A stretch of 64,000 nt of DNA from Eutypa lata. Its lineage: Eukaryota > Ascomycota > Sordariomycetes > Xylariales > Diatrypaceae. The notes beneath the pieces were generated by a model. That model was not told the origin of the DNA. It worked only from the letters and a program-made list of their open reading frames with translations, and did not search any database. The position numbers and the translations under genes were made by a program. The stretch lies in assembly GCA_022661535.1 (NCBI GenBank), contig JAKULF010000011.1, positions 744,001 to 808,000 of the forward strand. Reading direction: 5' to 3'. Shown in pieces: positions 34,101 to 46,300 of the stretch. Each line of letters starts with the position of its first letter. The stretch's first letter is position 1.

Positions 34101-36104
34101 TAGAAACGAATACACGACCCGCCGACTAACAGCTACATATGCACATGGGTTACTGGACGATGCGCTTAAGACGCTTGGAAATATTCCGTGGAGAAGACCG
34201 ACAGGCCGTGACGTCTACTACTATCGAAAACAGATATTTCGGACCATTACGAGGAGACCGCCTTGGCGTCTCATTTTGTGCTTCTGGTGGTTCAATATCC
34301 AATATCACTGCCAAGATCTGCCATTGTCCGTCTACATAGCGCTGGGCGCTTGGCAGGCATCACTAAACTGTACGAAGCAAGCGTGGTTGGAATACAGATC
34401 GTGCTGATCTTCGACAAATAAGCTTCAAAGAAGGGATCAACCACCGGTTATGGAGTAGGCCCTTTTTTTCTTTTGTAATTGACCCAGCCTTAGCCTTTAG
34501 CCTCACTGAATACATGTACTTGCGCATGCACATACAGAGTGGGTGCTTCTTCGTAATCCATACCGGATGAGTTGGACAATTGCACTGCCAGGCTTTTAGA
34601 AGCCAGTGAGAGCGCGAATAAGATAAATAAGATAAGTAAATTATAGAGGGCGGGGAGGGGGGAGCCTCGTCCAGATGATGAGTCGCAAGCTACCTCGACC
34701 TATCCTACATGGGCATTGTAGGGGTCTGATTTCGCGTCCCTCGTCCCCGTGGGGGTATTCCACCTTATGATGGGCTAGGAGTAAGGATGAGCCAGGTTGC
34801 GAAGATGCGACAGCCCAACAACTCATTCGGCAGTACTTTCTGCTTGTGTCTCGTCAATTCTCTTGGTTGTCTGGGTAAGCAGTGTCCTCATTGGCCGTTT
34901 GACCATCAGAGAATGAAAGCTCTATCTCTCTTCTGGGGGTTTCGAGGCCCTGTACTTTGGTCAAGACGGTTCTAACTGCCTGCCTAAGATATTCGTAGAT
35001 TATTTGGTAGGGGTGCTGAGGCATCGCATAGCAACGAGAGGTTAGGATAAGCTGGAGGAAAGGCTCCCACCACCACGCAACCGGGGCATCCTCACTATCT
35101 CTCTCACTCCCTTGCGGGGGATGGTTATACAGCAGATATGTAGTAGATAGACATATAAACAGAATTCCGTTCTGAACTCGGAAAGTTAAATATCGGTTCC
35201 TTGGCTCTTCGCTTCTTCTGATCCTTAGCACTCGCGCCAAGGCTTGGGCCGTCGTAACTATCCAACTGTTGAGCTACAATCATATCAAGTCAGTCAGACA
35301 TTCAGCAACCGGCCTAAATTGTCAATATCTTTTCTTGAGATTAGACTCGCTACGAGACACAAGAATATCTTGGCAACCACGACAGCTGCCGCGCCGCACC
35401 TCCTTGAGAATAGCGAAGCAAGGCAAAGCAAAAGGCCAAGGACAACACTGAGAAACATAATACATAGGTCGATACCGACAGACGAAGTGCATCATCTTCA
35501 TGCTCCTACATCTTTTCTGATTCACTTTCCTGTGCCAACCGACATACATAACCTCATAACCCCCCACTGCGGTCATCGGGCCTACGTCGCCTTGTCCACC
35601 TGTGAATGTTGACTTATACATAAGTATAAGTAATCCTACACTCCTGCCACCAGAGGGGTTTTTAAAGAACCACCAACAACCTTACCTACATACCGAACTC
35701 GCTTCTGTCCACCGCAAGAGTTGCATCAGTCAGCAGGACACTACCACGCACAGGGTAAAGTGTGTTTGCTTCGTAACCCCCAAAAGGGAATAGAGCCAAC
35801 TGTTTATACGTTCTAGCTCGGACCAGAACCAAACTCTGAGGCGATCTAAGCTTTTTTCAGTGGCTTGACTCAGATATCTGATCCCTGTGTGCAAACTCCG
35901 CTACCGGCATCGGTGTGGGCCTTGTTACGCATTACAGCATCCTTTAGCACTGAAAAAGATCTTAAAGAGGGCCTAAAGCAGGTCTACAGGTCTAGCGTCC
36001 ACCTGGTGTGCATGCTTCAGGTCCCGGAAGCTCGGGGTGCATTATAGGATTTCCCAATTTGAGAGAAGGGCCACTCTAAAGAGAAACTCGTCGCAGCCGC
36101 AGCC

Positions 36105-39100
36105 ATGTCATCGCCACAACTACAATCATCGACCTTTCCGGTCCATCCAGCCAACAACCAAAGAAGAGTACGCCGAAGACATGTACAACTTCACATGATT
36201 CAACCTCGTCTCGAGAACCAAACGACTCCCACCCAAAGTCACCACCATCATTATTATCACCATCACCACCACTTCCTTGAACCTTCCTCTTCTCCAGAAT
36301 ACCTATCCATCTTGCCTACTCCGTCATCATCGGCCGACAGCATCAACAACAGCAGTGGGATCAGCCCCGGCATCAGATTATCTACTAAACCGAGCCAGAT
36401 TGGCGCCACAACAGGTGAGAGTCATCTTTTGTTCAACGTTTCGTAGCTGCAGTCATGTCATATTGTCATATTTTTAAATTGCATACCAAAGCTTCCACTT
36501 TGGGCGCATTCAATACATACCTACCTACATAAGTATCTACATGTATGTATTATCGCAGCCTATTGTTGTGTAGTGCAATAAGGGTCTGCACATTGTCTCC
36601 ACAGCCTCCCTCCTATGACGAAGGTTGGATTGAATTCAGCGAATGGATGTACCTACAACTTTCGACCTTTCTCCGTCCTTAACCTTTCAAACCCACTATC
36701 CCACTATTGAAAGTCAATAGCCTAACCACAATATGAATACTTGCCTACCAAGCCTACATAATTTTCATAATGTCTAACCATCAGGTCCGCTCTTTGGAAG
36801 TCACATAACGTTATCTTTACCACTAACTTAATATATTTATTTCTTGTTTCTATTCAAAACTAATAACAAGAATTCATTCCTTTTTCTTCTTCTTACCATT
36901 CTTACCCAAACTCTTTTCACAGACCTTCTTCTCGCTGCATACTTACCAACTGAACGACCTTGCGTTTGACAAAAACTAACAGCGAATATTCTACCGCAGA
37001 TCTTCAACTTACTACTAAACAGTCACAACAGTCATCACTAGCCAGAGTGGCGATGACCAATCACCGCGCAGCCGCCAATTCGACCTCGTCCAATCTGGCG
37101 TCACCTGTGGTCCCCAAGATAATCTCACAATCTGCATCCGACGAGCCGTCCCAACCCATCACAGCTTCTTCCAAACTCGTCAATGGAACGACCAAACAAG
37201 CAGAACTTCCTGGTCTAAGTTCGTTGTTGTGGAACCCCTCCCGCGATCAGAAATCCGCCACAAACAACTCTTCTCCTAGTTCAGATGCCCTATCATCATC
37301 AACAGCACCTCCCCATGTCTGCCTACCTCCACCAGCACATTCTCAGTCTCTCGCCAATGCCTTGAGGGCTGTTAAAGAGGGTGTTACACCTGGTATCTCT
37401 TTGCATGAACATATTCCTGTGCCTTACGACTCGCCCTATGATAAAAGCATATCATCCACTGCCCCGGCATCCCCGCGCATGTAAGTACTTTCCTACTACA
37501 ACCCTCCACTTCATTCCAGCATGCCTAACCATGATTTCTTTAGACTACCCGTACGACAGAACTCCGGGGGAACAACGCCCCGAGTGAGACCGCATGCGAC
37601 AACGCTCAGCATTCCTGGTATGACCCGGTCGCTCGTCTCGCCAGATGGAAGGATAGCCGATCGTGATGTTGCGGCAAAGCTAGTTATCGTCATGGTAGGC
37701 CTCCCTGCCAGGGGAAAATCGTACATCACCAAGAAGGTCCGAAGATACCTCGCCTGGCAGCAGCACAACACACAAATCTTCAATGTTGGAAACCGGCGAC
37801 GGAAGAATGCGAATGTCGCAACAGCTCCACTACAGAGCAACGGTGGTACCTTAGATGCGCCAACGCAGGCAGCTCTCATCCTTAGAAGGGACTCTGAGAC
37901 TCCTAGTGATTCAGCGCAGGAGCCGTCCCCGGCCCCACTAGAGCGAGTCGAGTCTATAGATCAAAACGCCAAGTTTTTCGATCCTAAAAACTCGGAGGCC
38001 TCTAAGCTGCGTGAGCAACTTGCCCTTGATACGCTCGATGAGTTGTTGGACTTCCTTATTACTGGTGGCGGGGCTATTGGCATTCTTGATGCGACGAACA
38101 GCACAATTCATCGCCGCCAGTTACTTTTTGACACGATCAAGGCGCGAGAACCCAAGCTTGGCATCCTGTTTATCGAGAGTGTGTGCACAAATCCGAATGT
38201 AAGTTGTGACCAGACTAATTTTCTTCGGAATCAAGTTTAGGGCTAATCTTTTGTAGATTCTGGAGGCCAACATGCGTCTCAAACTATCTGGTCCGGATTA
38301 CAAGGATAAAGATCCTGTACAGTCACTCGCTGACTTCAGGGAGCGTGTAAAGGCATATGAAAGTGCCTACGTGCCTCTTGGAGACTACGAGGAGGAGCAC
38401 GGGATGCAGTATATCAAGGTAAAGACCGCCAATCCCACTCGCAGTAAATGAACGGTTGCTAACAGTTTATAAGATGATCGATGTTGGCAAGAAACTCACC
38501 CACTTTGGGTTAGAAGGCTTTCTTAGCAACAATATTGCCCAGTATCTATCTACATTCAACCTGTCTCCGAGACAGATCTGGATCACTCGCCATGGACAAT
38601 CGTTCGATAACTTGAATGGCCAGATTGGTGGAAATTCCGAGCTTACCGATCGAGGACATTACTACGGCGTGAACTTATACAGATTTATCACAACAAAGCG
38701 CAAGGAGTGGCTAGTGGAGCAGAAGAACAAGATTGCTCAATCTTCGTTTCCTCCTCTTCCTGGAGATAAATCGCCACCATACCCGGAAATGAATCGGGAG
38801 CTCGACGAGAAGAATACCTGTGTCTGGACATCGATGCTAACAAGAAGTATTCAAACCGCTGAGTACTTCGAAGCGGATGAAGACTACGATGTCAAGCATT
38901 GGGAAATGCTCAACGAGCTAAATGCGGGCAAGTTTGAGGGCATGTCATACGAGCAGATTGCACGCGAGCACACGGATGAATACGTAAAGCGCCAACGCGA
39001 CAAGCTTCATTACATGTATCCTGGTGTCGGAGGCGAAGGTTACCTCCAAGTTATCAGCAGACTACGGGACATGGTCCGGGAGATCGAACGTATCAAAGAT

Positions 39101-39331
39101 CACCTCGTCATTATTGGTCATCGATCCGTCTGCCGAGTATTGCTGGCATACTTCATGGACCTTACCAGAGATGATATTGCAGACCTGGATATGCCTCTCG
39201 GTATGATTTATGCCATCGAGCCGAAGCCATACGGCATCGAGTTCCACGCCTACAAGTACAACGAGGAGCAGGCCTGGTTCGACGAGCTACCCAACTACAA
39301 GCCGCAGAAGACGGTAGACCCGAATGCTTGA
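36105..39331 (+). CDS. 6-phosphofructo-2-kinase / fructose-2,6-bisphosphatase
   Basis: This enzyme makes and/or breaks fructose 2,6-bisphosphate, the switch signal between glycolysis and gluconeogenesis. Exons: 36105-36414, 37000-37480, 37544-38198, 38257-38418 and 38474-39331, giving 821 residues. The kinase P-loop is GLPARGKS (about 316-323), followed by an enlarged fungal insert between FNVGNRRRK and AKFFDPKN, then GILDATNSTIHRR. The phosphatase half has ITRHGQSFDN with the catalytic His at about 576, LTDRG, the Glu in ELNAGKFEG, and IIGHRSVCR with the second His. Both His residues are kept, so phosphatase activity is expected, unlike yeast Pfk26 where the first is lost. The first intron would be long (585 nt) but has a perfect CTAAC branch site 20 nt before its acceptor and joins in phase; if it is wrong, translation would start at the ATG at 37053 (700 residues). 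The last acceptor must be AAG at 38473, since the CAG at 38465 leads to a stop. The N-terminal 260 residues are Ser/Thr/Pro-rich with a His run. Confidence 0.9.
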
Positions 39332-40740
39332 GTGGGTGGCACAACACACACCCCTTATGTAACAACATAGATATGTACACTATTCATGGATACGATAGAG
39401 GAGGATACGAAGCACGAAGAAGATACCATAGGAGGAGGGCAGGCAATTGTTTTTTTGATTGGATGGGGGATTTTCCTCCAAGGCGTAGATGGCGACTTGG
39501 TTTTTTCGTTATCAAGAAGGCGTTTGGAGTTTCCTTACGATAGACACGTATGGACGAGCTATTAGTCTCTTGTTGTCATGTTTGGGCGTTTCAGGGATTG
39601 GGCTACGCTGGCTGGTCAGCTCCTAGCCTAACAGCCTGATAGAGAGCAATGGATGGTGATGGGGCTACACATTGCGAAAACGGACGACGATGACGACGGA
39701 AGCTGAAAGCGGAATCAGCAGTTTTTATTCGCTTCCATGTACTACGTAGTTAGACACCGACGGGAGACAACGATCTTGTGCTCGTCCCCCTCGTATGTAG
39801 CAAAAGACTTGCATTACATCGTTATTAAGCAACGCTAGTAGAGGTGAGGCGACGGGGAGGCATGCAAGTTTAGTGGATAAGCAGTATTTAGCTACGAATT
39901 TGATGGCGCCGTAAATAAGACAGCCAAGCCAAACAAACACCTGTTGTTAAGATTAATAAAATAGAAATAAATCATACGATCGACAAACACATACGTAGTT
40001 ACCTACTTATGTACATTAAAAAACACCTGAAACTTCTTGACCTATCTCATTTAACCACAAATGCCTTGACTGTATGTATGCCAACTTGCGCGTATACCTA
40101 ATGCATATCCGAGTTAAATGGCTTATTTCCTTTCCTGTCTTACCATATGTAACGCCAAATCACATGTGTTAACTATTGTCCTTAAAAAATCAGCCTACCT
40201 CGGTACATTACAATATATTCATGCCTAAGTACGAAGTAGGGAGCTACGTATAGGTCGTTCAAGGAGTCAGGTTGTAATGTAAGCAGGCTGGCGACCTAGG
40301 TATGTATGTACCTAATTTATATATGTTTAACTTTCGATCGACCGACGGACCGAGCCGCAAAAACCACCCGCAGCTAACGAGCCAACCAACCAACTAAGAA
40401 ATACGAGGCTGCGGCTTGCTTTGCTTTGCTCTTCCTAAGACGAAAATAAGCAGGGCCGTTTCTTTCCGACTTGGTTATGCATGGCTATTTACCTACCTAC
40501 CTACCCGTACAGCAATAATTAATTAAGGCCCTCTGTACTGGAATGAGGATGACTCACTCACTCGCTCATTGGTGGCCTTTAGACTAACTAGCTGGCACTT
40601 GGTTGCCTTGATAGGTACTTCTCAGTACATTCTCGTCGTGGGCCTGCCCTGGCTACGAGAAAGACGAACGACAGACAGACAGCCTTACATCCCCCCTTCC
40701 CTCCCTTCTCCCTTCCTACGTTCCGATAAGCTTAGCTGGG

Positions 40741-40758
40741 TACCTACCTACCTACCTA
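40741..40758. repeat. (TACC)n microsatellite
   Basis: More than four TACC units; the same motif occurs at 40490-40505 and, on the opposite strand, at 42509-42527. Confidence 0.8.
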
Positions 40759-42508
40759 GACAGCTTTGCTAGGTATAAGGCTCTTCCTCCTGCGTGCGGA
40801 TTCTAACTAACCTACGTACCCGTGAGGCCTCCCTACTGCTACCTATATGGCTGTTGATAAAGGGGAGCCACTCGGGTCGGTGAATAGCTGGCGTCGAAAA
40901 GGACACGCACACATGCCCTTGGTACGTGTTGTTGTTGCTGGTTTATCGTATGTTCATCATCAGTGTTGTCCTTGGTCACTGCCGGGAGACAGGAGATCAG
41001 GCAAGTAAGTAGGTATCGACAGCCCTGCGAGCCCCAGCAAGACTCATTGGCCTATCTTGCGGTACACCTCCGAGTGAGCAATCTACTTGCTTCAGCTGTA
41101 CTTGTCTCGTTAGATAGGTACCCATGTTCCATTTTTGATTGATCAGTTCTCCTGCCTTGCTTAGACTGTCCGTGGGGGGGGGGCTTTCAATGAGAATTCC
41201 AAATTCGTCAGTTCTTGGCCTTCCGGTCACGGAGAAGAAAAAAGGAGTCGGTCTTGTTATCGTAGATGGATACCTAGATATAGAAGGGGGCTAGTTAGCT
41301 AGCCAGTTATATGATAGCATTGGTTATAGATCTTGGTTGGTGGTGGTTATCTGTTTGTTTGAAGTTAATGATGTCGTGTTGCTAAGGGTGTCGACTCGAA
41401 CTTCCGTGATAAGTAGCTCTAGCAAATAATAGTACGGTAGCTTTTCCTATTTACCCTATTATACTACTATGAGGTATCCTGGAGTGTGAAGTCTAAGTGC
41501 GCCAACTGAACATTGGATATAGCTAAATACGGTGATAGGTGTCTCGAACTAGGGGGCTACAGCAGAAGTAGCAAGTAGGTTAGGTAAGTTTAAATATATT
41601 GTCATTTGGCTTTTCCCATTCACAGCTCTGATACAAATATTTAGCGAGGTAGTATAAATAACGGTTGTCCCATTATGTGAAAACTAGTCACGTAATCGTA
41701 GGAAAATTGAAGAGGGCCGCCCATGGTCGGTGATAGGTAAGAATTGATCCTTGGACAATCTAGACAAAAGGGTTGAACGATCTTGTATATAGATGTGTGC
41801 TTGGATATGGACATGCCTCTTATATATTATGTACAACATGTATTACCTGACTCGGTAAATATAAATCTAGGATAACAGGGGGCATAATCTAACAGGAAAG
41901 TCTATCCTACCGTCACTTTCAAGGAGTAGCTATGGACGTAGATGTATCTCTAACTTCAAGCGTTACTACCGGATCTCGAACTCTTACACCTCTCCGAATC
42001 CCTTTTATAAGTATCAACCTGAATGGCCGACCGTATGAACAGGAGAGAAGTGGTCGGGAGCCTGAGAAAGTCTAACTATCAACAGCTCCTATCCTACTAG
42101 CAGCAGTCTGTAGTACATGATGGCAATACCATCGCGTTCTTGTCCCTAGAGGACTGTTGGACTCAACCCCGAGTCGAGACCTATCTACTTCGTACGGCCT
42201 ATAATTCTAACAAGGGCACTTAACTTACTTACAAAGAATGCTCTCCCACCCCAAGGCTTATTCCAACCTGGAGTAAAACCAAATGCAAAACACCAACGAT
42301 TTGATCGCCCTTTACCTTGAGGTTGCCATAGTAGATTGTATATACAGCTCCTGTCGTTAGCTTATCACGTCGCCAATATCATCTCCCCACTCTCAAAAGA
42401 CACAGTCACAGGAAGCAAAGGCAAAGACAAAAGGTACTATGTGCAGTATAGTAGTATAAGCTATCTTAAGTACTTAGGTATGGATCCGTAACCTCGAAAA
42501 CACATAGA

Positions 42509-42527
42509 TAGGTAGGTAGGTAGGTAG
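42509..42527. repeat. (TAGG)n microsatellite
   Basis: Nearly five uninterrupted TAGG units in non-coding sequence. Confidence 0.8.
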
Positions 42528-43347
42528 CTCGTAAGCTCCAACTAACGAACTAGCCTACATCAAACAGTTTGAAAAGGAGTTTTAAGGAAAAAGTAATTCA
42601 TCATAAAAGCTTCGTTAAGGTCGTGTGGTATCGTTAGAACTCTTCATCATCAAAAGAAAATCAACAAACAACCAGGTATTGTTTTTGGTCGCCGCCAACC
42701 CTTTTCTTTCCCCCGCCCAAAAACAAATAAATTAGCAAATGGACAAGCAGAAACAAAAAAACCAAGAGTCCATCCAAACCACGTTTGTTGTTCATCATCA
42801 TCATAAAGTGTAATTTATACAGAGTTTTTTTTATCCATCCCGTCCACCTATTTCCTTAGGCGAACGGATAAGATGGAAAAAAACAAAAAGGAAAACCTCA
42901 AACGCCTCCTACTTCTTAGGTAGCTTTTGCTGACCCTTTCATCTCCTACATCCTCGTCGGCTGGGATCGACGATCCTTTTTCTTTCCTTTTTCATGTTTT
43001 TTTTGGCTATTTCTTCTTCTTTCGTATGTATATCGACGAAGCATCCCGAGAAGCAAATCTCTGGATGTTCGAAGTTTTGTTGAAAAACCCGGGTGGGCTC
43101 ATCATGTTGTCCCGTCCTGTGTAGTGTGGTATAGGAGTCTAGTTTTTGGGATGGTTGCGTGGGTATCTTATTTTGTTTTCATTCCTCATCATGATCATGA
43201 ACGACATGGGGTATATAACAATCCTGCTCTTCTTTTCCTTTCGCAAAAAAAAAGGCAAAAAAAAACAAAATCAATAGACGCGAGACAAGTCGACATGGAA
43301 AAAACGATGATTGATGACCGGAGCCTTCAACTGGATAATATCAAAAA

Positions 43348-46300
43348 TCATAGCGCCACGCCGTACTGCCAATCGACATCCATGCGATCGACGTCCATGC
43401 AGTTCTCGTCGTTGTGGTGGTGGTGATGGTGGCTGTTGTTATCGACCATCATCTTCTCGACGACGGGCTGATGATGATGCACCTGCACCTGCAAGTCGAT
43501 CTTCGTCGGCGTCATCTGCGGCGGCTGCTGAGGCCTCGGCTTCTGGGGCGAGCGGCTACCGGGGCGCGCCTTCGGGTGGTGGCGCTGGTAGTACGACGAC
43601 GAGATGCCGCGCTGCTGGTTCGTGTCGGAGAGAGCGCCCAGGGGTCCATTGCCACCGCCCCCTTTCTTCGTCGGCGTCATAGGCAAGGGTGACGACCGCG
43701 CCGGGACCGGCGAGTAGTAGACGGAGGTGGGGGTGGCATGATGAGCAGAAGAAGCAGCAGCAGCAGCAGCAGCGGTAGTCGTTTTCGTAGCAGGAGTGCT
43801 GGGGATGCCGAAGACGTCCGTAGCAGCGTAGGTTGATGCCGACGTGGTGACAAAGCTGCCAGGACCGGATGTGGGGGGTGCCTTCGCGTTCGTCTTGCCA
43901 CCAGCACCACCGCCAACACCACTGCCCCAGCTCGCCCGAAGGCTCGAGTCGCGCCGCGGGACCGGGCCCGCGGACATGGATGCACTGCCCGCCCCGTCCC
44001 ACTGGAGGATATTGGTGTTGGCGTGGCTATAGATGCTGGTTCTGCTATTCCTGTTGTTGTTGTTGTTGTTATCGTTGTGGTGATTGGCAACACCGGTAGT
44101 AGCAGCACTCCTCTCACCACCGTCGAAGCTACCACCTCGTCCTATGACAGCGGCAGCCGCGCCGACGGCAGCGATCGAGGAGCCCACGTCTTTGGGCGCG
44201 CAACTACCGCGACCGTGAGCCGAAGAAACAGATGACATGGAGGAGTTGACGCGGTGATGGTGCTGTCCCGTAGTAGCCGCAACAACCGAGCCGGTAGAAG
44301 AAGAATAGGGCGAAGTAGGGACGGGCGACCTCCCGCGCTTCATCAGCCTGTTAGTTGTGGGTACACCGCTACCACTGCCATCACCGGCAACAGCATCCTT
44401 AGCTCTGCTGCCGGACACCGAGCGCTTGATGCTGCTGAAGACGTTGTTGAGGCCGGCGCTGGGCGGGTTGCGCATCTTGCTTCGGCTCCTGCCGCGGCCG
44501 CGACCGCCTTCTGCTGCTGTTTCCGGCTCAACGGATTCTCTCCCGCTGGGCTCTCTCCTCTGCGCTTCGGCTTCGATTTCCGGTTCTGCGTGTGCCTGTG
44601 CGTCCCCGCTGCCGAAGACACGGCGAATGCTAGACCCAGACAGCGAGCGTCGAATGCGGCCTCTACCAAACCGGTTCATGCCGGTGCTAGGAGGCGGGTT
44701 GTTGTTGTTGTTGTTGTTCGCGAAGGGCGTATCATCGCCATCTTCAATGCTACTGCGCACCTCCATGCCCTTTCCAGCATCTCCTCTTTCCCCCTCTCCC
44801 CCAACACATCTAATGCTAGCGGCACCAGTAATAGTAGTGATAGTACTATTCGAAGCCGAACGTCCCATACCCTTCCCAGACGGCGAACGTTGGATGCTAC
44901 CTACACCAGCACCACCGAACCGATTCAGTCCGGCGCTGGGAGGCGGTCTCAGAGCCTTCGCCTTCGTCGGCGTAACGTTAGCCGTCGAAGGAGCAGGCGG
45001 CGGGGGCATCATCTCGGCGGAAGGCACGTGGCGCGGCGCAGGCGACGGAGAAGGCGAGCGCATCTGCACGCCCACTCTCTCGCCGTAGCCGTACAGCGTG
45101 CTAGCTAGCGACGTCGAGGAGGCCTGCGGCGTGGAATGCATGCGATGATGATGGTACTGGCTATCTACCATTGCAGCATCTGCGCCTGCGCCCGCGTCAA
45201 GGTGCTCGTTAGTAGCAGTAGTAGTGTTGACGCTGCTGCTGCTGCCGAACAGCGCCGCGCTTGACGTGAGCGACGACGGCATCTTGCGCAGCTTCTTAGC
45301 GACGCGCTTCAGCGGGGACGTAGACGTAGATCTCGATGCCGGCGCTGCTGTAGCTGCGGTCGAGGCCACAATGCCCGGTGCGGCCTTACTGGGTGTGCCC
45401 GTAGGAGCGCTACCAGCGGTTGGGCCAGTGGCGGCGGCGGCGGACAAACGAGCAGAGTTTGACGACGACGATGACCCGGAGGAAATAGAACTGCCCTCGT
45501 CTAGGTCCGCGCGGCTGCGCTTGCGACTGGGGTATTGATGGTGTGGTGGTGGTTTTGGTGCTTCTCTGCGTCCGGACGACGACGAAAAAGAAGACGAAGC
45601 CGATGCAGATGCAGATGGAGTAGAGCTGCTGCGACCCATCGCGAGCGCAGCTGCCATGTGCCTGGGAGGTTTCGACTTCGGCGGCGACTGCTGGTGTCGC
45701 GGTGTTCGCTCCTGCTCTAGGGCTGACCCAACCGATGGGATCGTGGGCAGAGGCGTATGATGCTGTCCCTGCTGCTGTTCGTGATGAGGTGGTGGTCGCG
45801 GGCGCTGCGTCCCCGGAGGTGGCTGCCGCGTCGACTGGATGGCGTGCGACTTGAAGAAGCCGGTCGCCATCAGCTGGTTGTACGACTGCATGATCTCCTC
45901 GCGGGAGGGCCGGTCCGACGACGCTATATTGTTAATGCTCGCGGCGTGGTGCAGGCTCAGGTTCGTCGTCCCGTTCTGGGGGGCGTTCAGCTGGTGGAAG
46001 TGGTGGAGTTGCGGGATGTTGGTCTGCGATTGAGAGCGTGGCCCTTGGTTGTGGTGGTGGTGTTGGTGTCGAGGTGAGGGTGGCGGCTGCTGCTGTTGTT
46101 GTTGCTGCTGCGAAAGCGATTGCGATGGCTGATGATGATGGGGTTGTCGTCCCCGCATCATATGTGTCGATTCCGGCAATGGCATGCTGGCGTGCTTGCC
46201 GCGCTTCACGTCGACCTCCTGCTTCTGCGAGTACAGCGACGACGCTTCCGATGACACCACCGAGCTGGCAGTGCTGCGTGACGTCAAGCCTAGGGCATCG

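Larger units (their letters stand above)
29859..36104. other. 6 kb gene-poor region holding a MITE
   Basis: The left end should hold the TAD3 promoter and the right end that of the PFK2 gene. The one well-defined object is the inverted-repeat element at 30846-31134. A 146-codon minus-strand frame from an ATG at 32886 to 32446 is intact but has no family resemblance, so it is treated as a doubtful ORF. A tetranucleotide ATGT run is near 30814-30830. Stretches near 33550-33650 faintly resemble tRNA promoter boxes, without a fold. Confidence 0.55.
39332..43347. other. 4 kb gene-poor convergent intergenic region
   Basis: The 3' ends of the PFK2 gene and the minus-strand gene ending at 43348 face each other here. 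No coding frame is supported. TACC tetranucleotide runs occur near 40490-40505 and 40741-40758, a TAGG run at 42509-42527 and a G10 run near 41174-41183. The last 600 bp have A- and T-rich tracts, probably part of the 3' untranslated region of the next gene. Confidence 0.55.

Noticed and set aside
44254..45108. 284-codon plus-strand ORF opposite the disordered-protein gene
   Set aside because: It is antisense to repetitive coding sequence that uses few stop-complement codons. Arg/His/Ala-rich with no domain.
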